This document shows positions 59,301-64,000 of a stretch of 64,000 nt of DNA, piece by piece. The DNA comes from Carallia brachiata (lineage: Eukaryota > Streptophyta > Magnoliopsida > Malpighiales > Rhizophoraceae). Where the stretch lies: contig JADCRB010000001.1 of NCBI GenBank assembly GCA_021464245.1, positions 5,279,186-5,343,185 of the forward strand. Direction: 5' to 3'. A program made the translations under genes and the position numbers. The notes under the pieces are model-generated. The model worked only from the letters and a program-made list of their open reading frames with translations. It searched no databases and had not been told where the DNA came from. Positions within the stretch are counted from its first letter, which is position 1, and each line of letters starts with the position of its first letter.

Positions 59301-62300
59301 GAATAATGAAATGTCTAATTTAAGCATATAATTTGTGTAGATAGATCATATTAAAATTTTTATTTTTATATTTTATAATTTTATATTTTAAAATAATATT
59401 TTATAAATAATATTGGGAATTATTTTACTTAATTTTTAACTTTTTAAAAAATATTAATTTTTATTAAATGATAAAAATTATTATGTTTGAGATTTTTATT
59501 TTATAAATGTCAATTTAAAAAAAAATTGAAGTGAAAAAAATATTATTTAAGAATACTTGAAAAAAAAATTATTAAAGTTATATAAATATTAATAAAATAA
59601 ATTAACATATCTAATTTATGTGTCAAGTAAAAAAAATAATAGTAAAATTATATAAATATTTTTTAAGGGTAATTTAGTTCATATAAATTATTATTAATAT
59701 TAAAAAGTGAAAAATAATCTAAAAAGCAGTAAAAAATAATCCGGAGCTGCTTTTCAATTAACTACTATTAGGAAATCAAATAAGGAAATAAGTAGAATCA
59801 AACAGTAACACTAAAAAATTTACCAAACACAATATATTTTCATACTCTTTGAAAATAAAACGTAAATGCACCCCTTCAAAAGCTAACTCCAACATCCCCT
59901 ATGTGATCATGTAGTCTATTTGGCTCGCTCATAATAAAATAGTGTTTAAAAGAAAAGTCTTTATTGTTGATAGCATATGTGATGTAATTTGTGTTAGATT
60001 GATAAGGTGGATCAAAGCCAAGTGGCCTTCTTGCTCATATACAGCCTCTGATTTTGTCCTAAATATTTCTAAGATTGTGCCGATGTCTAAACCACCAAGG
60101 AATAAAGGGCTGCTGGCATGGGAGCCTCCTCCAACCTATCATTTTAAATTTAGCACTGATGGGGCTGTTTTTGTTAATGATGGATAGGCTAGAATTGGAG
60201 GGGTTTTGAGAGGGCAGGACAGTTTTATTAGATGCATGTTTTCTATTCAAGTTAGCAGTGTTAACCCCACTTTGGCCAAGCTGTTAGCTATCAAAGAGGC
60301 CGTCCCAATATAGGAACAATGGGATGGGTCGCAAGGCAGCAAATTGATAGTCGAGAGTGATTGCTTACAGGCTATTACATGGTTGAAGCACAAGGAAAAA
60401 AGATCGTGGGAGTTTCAATCTATTATAAATCAGATTCTCAATTTGCATATGGGAGAGGTAACATTTAGTTTCAGAGCACATGAAGCAAATTCTTTTGCAG
60501 ATAGTCTTGCAAAGCTAGGAGCAAGGAGAAAAGATAAACTTATAGCTTGGTTTTGAGTTTGATTAGAGTGGCAGGATTCACTAATATTGGGTTCATTTCC
60601 TTGTCGCTGTGTTATGGCTGTTTGTGTTGTTGCTTTAATTTTTGGATGCATGATTTGTCTTCTTTTGCTATTTTTGTTGGCTGGACATCAATGGATGCTG
60701 TGGTGCCCCCACCAAGAATCTGTTGAGTTGCTGGTTTTTACAGGCAGTAGTGTAGAGCTGCAGTTTGGATATTTGTGCTTTGCTGGTGGACTTTTTGGTT
60801 GCTGTGTACAGGAGACGTCTTGGCAGCATTATTGAAAGGCTTTTAGTTTTTGGTCCTTTTTTCTATTGGCTTGTACAAGAGCGGGGAGGTGGGGATGCAT
60901 TTTTTTTGGGTTGCATTTTGGCATTGTATGAGTAGCTGTTTTTCGTTTTTGCACCTACAGAAACTTTGGACTGATTTGAATGTCCAATTTGATACTGGAT
61001 GGTGTAGATAAAATTTACTTACTGTCCAAAAACAAAAAACAATCTTTGTAGATAAAATATATAGCCAATGATCAAGGTATAATTTTTTTTTTTTTTGAGA
61101 AATGATCAAGGTATAATTAATAAAATAATGATGAGAGTTAGTCCTTTTGGATTTTGTAAATAAAGTATAATAGTCATTTTAGGGCGTGGGGTCGCCCGGG
61201 GGGGGGGGGGGGCGGGGCGCGGGGAGGAGGAAGGAACGGATTGGGGGTGAAGAAAGAAGACAGCATACCTTCCAAGGTGTAGTTTCTCATCCAGTAGCAA
61301 ACATCCGGCTAAAGCTACCAATATGAGCATTAGAGGGTTAAAAATTGACACATAAACCGGACCCCGCATTCGCACACATAACGTGATCAAGGCAACCATT
61401 AGTGCAGAAACTAATATTCCCTGCAACAAAACATTCAAACACAGCAAAATCAGTATATATTTATATATATATGAGTAATCTAATGTAGCCCCAGCGCTTG
61501 TTGTTTCCTGTTGGGGCTAAATGTACATATGACCTCGCATAATATAGGAGAGGCTCATGACTTTTACTAGGTATTATGGAGGTTGGTTTGAAATTTTCAT
61601 TTGTACCATAGAGTCATCAATTTGAATTTTCATCAAAACATTCGATAAGATTAAACTTATCAAACATAATGGAGTTTGATCTTCTATTAGTTTAATATAA
61701 AGGTCTAACCTACTATACTCCCTAACAAAACTATAGAAAGTTAATCTTACTTTCCCATTAATGGAATATATATATAATCACTAATGTTTTAATTATCCTT
61801 TTTTTTTTTGGTCATTTGATGCACGTTTCTCCTTTTCTTTTCCAAGGGACGTTCGTAATTCTACGCACAAACGGTTGAGGTATTGCCAACAAAGCAAAGT
61901 GCATGCACTTTTGATGTGCAAATGGAGAATTAATTAGTTTAAAGCTACGCATATCGGATATAGTAAGGAGGCCAATAGAATGCGTGGGGAGTAGGGACAT
62001 TCATGAAGACAAAGATTGAAAAAAATGAATTAATTTGGTACTACCTACCGAGTAAGCTGTACAGAGCAGCCTAATATCCCACCCCAATTTCCACTGACTC
62101 CAGTCCCTCTCAACGCAGAGAGCAAAAACAGTGGCCTGGATCGCTGCAGTTGCGGACATCAAAGCTGTGCTTGAGTAAGGGCAGGGATATTTTACAAGCA
62201 TTTTAGCCTGCGCCGAAAGCAAGTAATGAGAGAACTAACAAATTTATAACTTATAATTAGAGGCTGTATGACACTTTATGTCTTGGAATCTTTTCATTTT

Positions 62301-63968
62301 TTTAAGATCTTATAACTAATTCAATGCACGACAGAATAAAATAATGAGAACAAATTCATACAATTAATCCCAATTAAATTTGAGATTGATGTTTTGTTGT
62401 TGTTATTGTTGTACAGGAGTCCATGTGATGTGAGCAGTCCGAAATAATCACCTGAATTATCAACCAAGAAGCATTGGTGAAGCAGGAGATGAAAGCCAAA
62501 AAGAAGCCCAAGATTAGTCTACGACCGCGAGATGGCGACATGAGACTACTACTGTGGCCAAAATGCTTCAAAAGGTTGACGTGGTTGGACCAAATGTCAA
62601 TTGGTACTCCTTTGACAAATGTGAATATCATTGCTCCACCTATTCCCATTATAGTCCCCCCAACTTTGGCCTTCCCCGCTAAGGTTGAGAGCCTCAGCTG
62701 CTCCAACCTGATATTATTACATATCCTCCCAACGTTATGATCCAACGGCAATAGAATAATAACCAATCATGTTCAATTAACATGACAGCAGCAACCATTT
62801 TTCCAAAAAAAAAAAAAAAACATGACAGCAGCAATCTAAATAATGTCATCGGCAATGTAGGATAAAATGTATTAGCGAACTTCCTTTTTTTGTACTTTCG
62901 TTTTCTTGTTTTTTTTTTAATTATTTTTTGTCAATAATCAGCATAGATATTAAGAAAAGCAATTGTTAGTTCTTTACACATATATCAAATTTACTTAAGT
63001 TAAATTCACTCATAATTTTACATAATTTAAATTTATTTTATTATTTTTTAGTTCAAATGGACTCTACTTATTTTATAATATAAATTGATAAGTGAGTTAC
63101 ACTCATAAAAAAACTAAGTTAAATTATAAAATCTCCAAAATTTTATTTATTTATTTATTTATTTGGTGTTTAGGAGATCGTGCAATCGTTTAAAGGGGAA
63201 TGGATGAAGGAAACAGCATTATGTTTACCACCTGCCAAAGGCGGCGGATGTGGTACTCAGCAAGTTCTTAGTTGGAGAAAAGGATGTGGCATAAGAATGA
63301 ACAGAAGCCAATCACCCATGCAGTTTTTCATTTAGAGACCCACCAGTTTTTGTGTAGAAAACTCGTGTGTTCTCTAAGAACAGATTTTGCTTAATTATAG
63401 CTTGATTATTTTTGGTGTTACTGGACATAAGGGCGAGACTTGCAATTGGTATAATAGTAATATTACTCTATTGTAATCTATAATCGTGATCCAAAGGTTA
63501 TAGAATAGTAGATCTTGTACCATAAAAGTCTTTCCACTAATATATATTTTTATTTTTAATTTTCCTATTAATGGTGCCTAGTGTCTAAGAATTTCTTTTT
63601 CTTTGTAACCTAACTAGAAATTTTTTTCTTCTTTGAGATACAATTATCTTTTTAAAGTTTCTGAGATACTATCTAGTCAGCTAGTTAATCATATTAGAAG
63701 ATCCTATAAAAAAAATAAATCATATGAAAGATTACATTGATTTTATATACAAGAAAAAGGATTCCAACAAGTACAATTGTGCGAGATCCCAAAAAGAAAA
63801 GGGGAAGAAAAAAAAAAGAGAAACGTGTTGAATAGAAATATGATTAATTACCTACAAAGAACTGCTAAGACGAAGGTAATAGCAGGTATGAGGTTAGTCA
63901 TGGCAGTAGCGAATGTTGCAGATGTTAGCACAAGACTTTCTAAGTAGAGAATTTGATATGATGATCCC
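56327..63968 (-). CDS. WAT1-related / UMAMIT (nodulin MtN21, EamA-like) transporter, gene B, 5' end beyond window
   Basis: Visible exons (minus strand): 63968-63852, 62707-62452, 62207-62049, 61420-61269, 56528-56327, corresponding to exons 3-7 of gene A with identical sizes except exon 4 (256 bp, in frame) and the last. GT-AG throughout. Motifs: GSSYQILYLESLVLTSATFA, TNLIPAITFVLAVLCR, GKAKVGGTIMGIGGAMIFTF, VKGVPIDIW, CFTNASWLIIQ, YPCPYSSTALMSATAAIQAT, ERDWSQWKLGWDIRLL, CVRMRGPVYVSIFNPLMLIL, LLLDEKLHLG and LGLYAVLWGK. Stop codon at 56327-56329. If exons 1-2 match gene A, the protein has about 380 residues. Family role: multi-pass membrane export of amino acids or auxin-like solutes. The tail is Asn-rich. 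Intron 6 (4740 bp) holds a LINE; introns 3 and 6 hold poly(A)-type micro-insertions. No disabling change seen, so it is likely the functional copy. Confidence 0.92.
56940..58135 (+). pseudogene. LINE reverse transcriptase
   Basis: Motifs in order: SPGPDGFNLNFVKQNWKLIK; HFRPISFVGC; VLANRLNRL; IVIKVDLKKP (pattern KLD..KAYD); SLSPSLFFLIAEELNGLISK (pattern QGDPLSPFLF...AE.L); HISHLQYANNIIVFSKSN, where YANN replaces the catalytic YADD; CFKINFSKM. Numerous stops and shifts. The endonuclease and the start of RT are missing because of 5' truncation. Confidence 0.85.
58770..59150 (+). pseudogene. LINE zf-RVT zinc-binding region
   Basis: An open frame contains DRVLVGDRLSHILGASFSCV then LCSSCRREVEIVSHLFLHYE and VWKVWNRCLWWW, the zf-RVT pattern (C..C....E...HL...C) found between RT and RNase H in plant LINEs. 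Confidence 0.7.
59155..59916. mobile_element. MITE-like insertion inside the LINE
   Basis: LINE coding stops near GFYGLIWVN (to about 59165) and resumes at SIWLAHNKIVFKRK (59917). Between them is AT-rich sequence containing GTGTTTGGTTAATTTT (59267) and its near complement AAATTTACCAAACAC (to 59830), plus a left block of TTGCTGATTGCTG-type repeats. This is typical of a small DNA transposon with terminal and subterminal repeats. Exact ends and target duplication unclear. Confidence 0.55.
59917..60556 (+). pseudogene. LINE C-terminal RNase H
   Basis: Reads WLAHNKIVFKRKVF, RLIRWIKAKWPSCSYT, KFSTDGAVFVNDG (catalytic D in .DGA), ARIGGVLRGQDSFIRC, LIVESDCLQAITWLKH (catalytic E and D in .ESD), SFRAHEANSFADSLAK (pattern H....N..AD.LA). 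These are hallmarks of the plant LINE RNase H. Two internal stops (near 60186 and 60313). Confidence 0.82.
61067..61118 (-). repeat. Poly(A)-only micro-insertion with 18-bp target duplication (gene B intron 6)
   Basis: AATGATCAAGGTATAATT at 61067-61084 is repeated without mismatch at 61101-61118. The 16 bases between are twelve T and GAGA. Read on the minus strand this is TCTC plus an A-tail. Confidence 0.65.
61195..61230 (+). repeat. G-rich tract close to the gene B exon 6 donor
   Basis: CCC followed by 15 G, then CGGGGCGCGGGGAGGAGG. It lies about 40 bases inside intron 6 and is C-rich in the transcript. Confidence 0.8.
62781..62834 (+). repeat. Poly(A)-only micro-insertion with 14-bp target duplication (gene B intron 3)
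   Basis: CATGACAGCAGCAA at 62781-62794 is repeated exactly at 62821-62834. Between them are CCATTTTTCC and sixteen A. Confidence 0.65.
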
Positions 63969-64000
63969 CTGCACAGACATTAAGAAACTTGTTTTAAAGC

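Larger units (their letters stand above)
56889..61040 (+). mobile_element. 5'-truncated LINE (L1-type, with RNase H) in gene B intron 6
   Basis: Flanked by a 17-bp direct repeat AATCTTTGTAGATRAAA (56872-56888 and 61041-61057, one mismatch), a target duplication typical of target-primed reverse transcription. Contains RT (from its middle), zf-RVT and a plant-type RNase H in LINE order. The 3' end is A-rich (CCAAAAACAAAAAAC). Opposite strand to the host gene. Interrupted by a MITE-like insert at about 59155-59916. Confidence 0.87.

Noticed and set aside
59155..59916. Considered as a third copy of the TC-rich transposon
   Set aside because: Only the generic GTGTTTGG-type end is shared; there is no TC block and no common body.

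Overview
The window looks like nuclear DNA of a flowering plant, most likely a dicot. It has AT-rich non-coding sequence, multi-exon genes with GT-AG introns, and layers of LTR retrotransposons, LINEs, SINE-like retroposons and MITEs. Nothing bacterial is present (no operons, CRISPR or rRNA). Everything below was read by eye. Family assignments rest on recognised motifs, not on searches.

Only two host genes are convincing, and they are paralogues on the minus strand at the two ends of the window. Both encode WAT1-related / UMAMIT (nodulin MtN21, EamA-fold) membrane transporters. Gene A (exons between 9561 and 4061) has all seven exons but lacks one base in exon 4. Gene B (exons 63968 to 56327, first two exons beyond the right edge) is intact where visible. 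Shared exon sizes and phases show that they are direct duplicates, now separated by about 46 kb of mobile DNA.

Layout: 1-3540, 3' part of a Ty3/gypsy element (integrase, minisatellite, WOX homeobox fragment, LTR). 4061-9760, gene A and promoter, with a TC-rich transposon and a solo LTR in its introns. 9990-15790, SINE-like pieces, a second TC-rich transposon and unassigned sequence. 15788-18432, minus-strand gypsy LTR, PBS and gag. 18730-22545, decayed plus-strand chromovirus. 28457-31768, small complete LTR element carrying a PDS5-like cohesin-factor fragment. 32812-36594, remainder of the gypsy element whose front half lies inverted at 15788-18138. 39116-53710, a MITE, LINE ORF1 and RT fragments, and between them a 7.1-kb tandem array of 1.13-kb units made from a LINE endonuclease domain. 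51693-52334, a TRIM element. 55088-56090, two opposed SINE-like copies. 56327-64000, gene B, with a 4.15-kb LINE in intron 6 that itself contains a MITE-like insert.

Main results: (1) two independent LTR elements carry host-gene pieces (WOX and PDS5); (2) one gypsy element appears cut in gag by a roughly 17-kb inversion; (3) the endonuclease part of a LINE has become a tandem satellite; (4) several very small insertions consist of little more than a poly(A) tail flanked by perfect 14-18-bp target duplications, including inside both transporter genes. Apart from the transporters, no coding sequence here looks functional.
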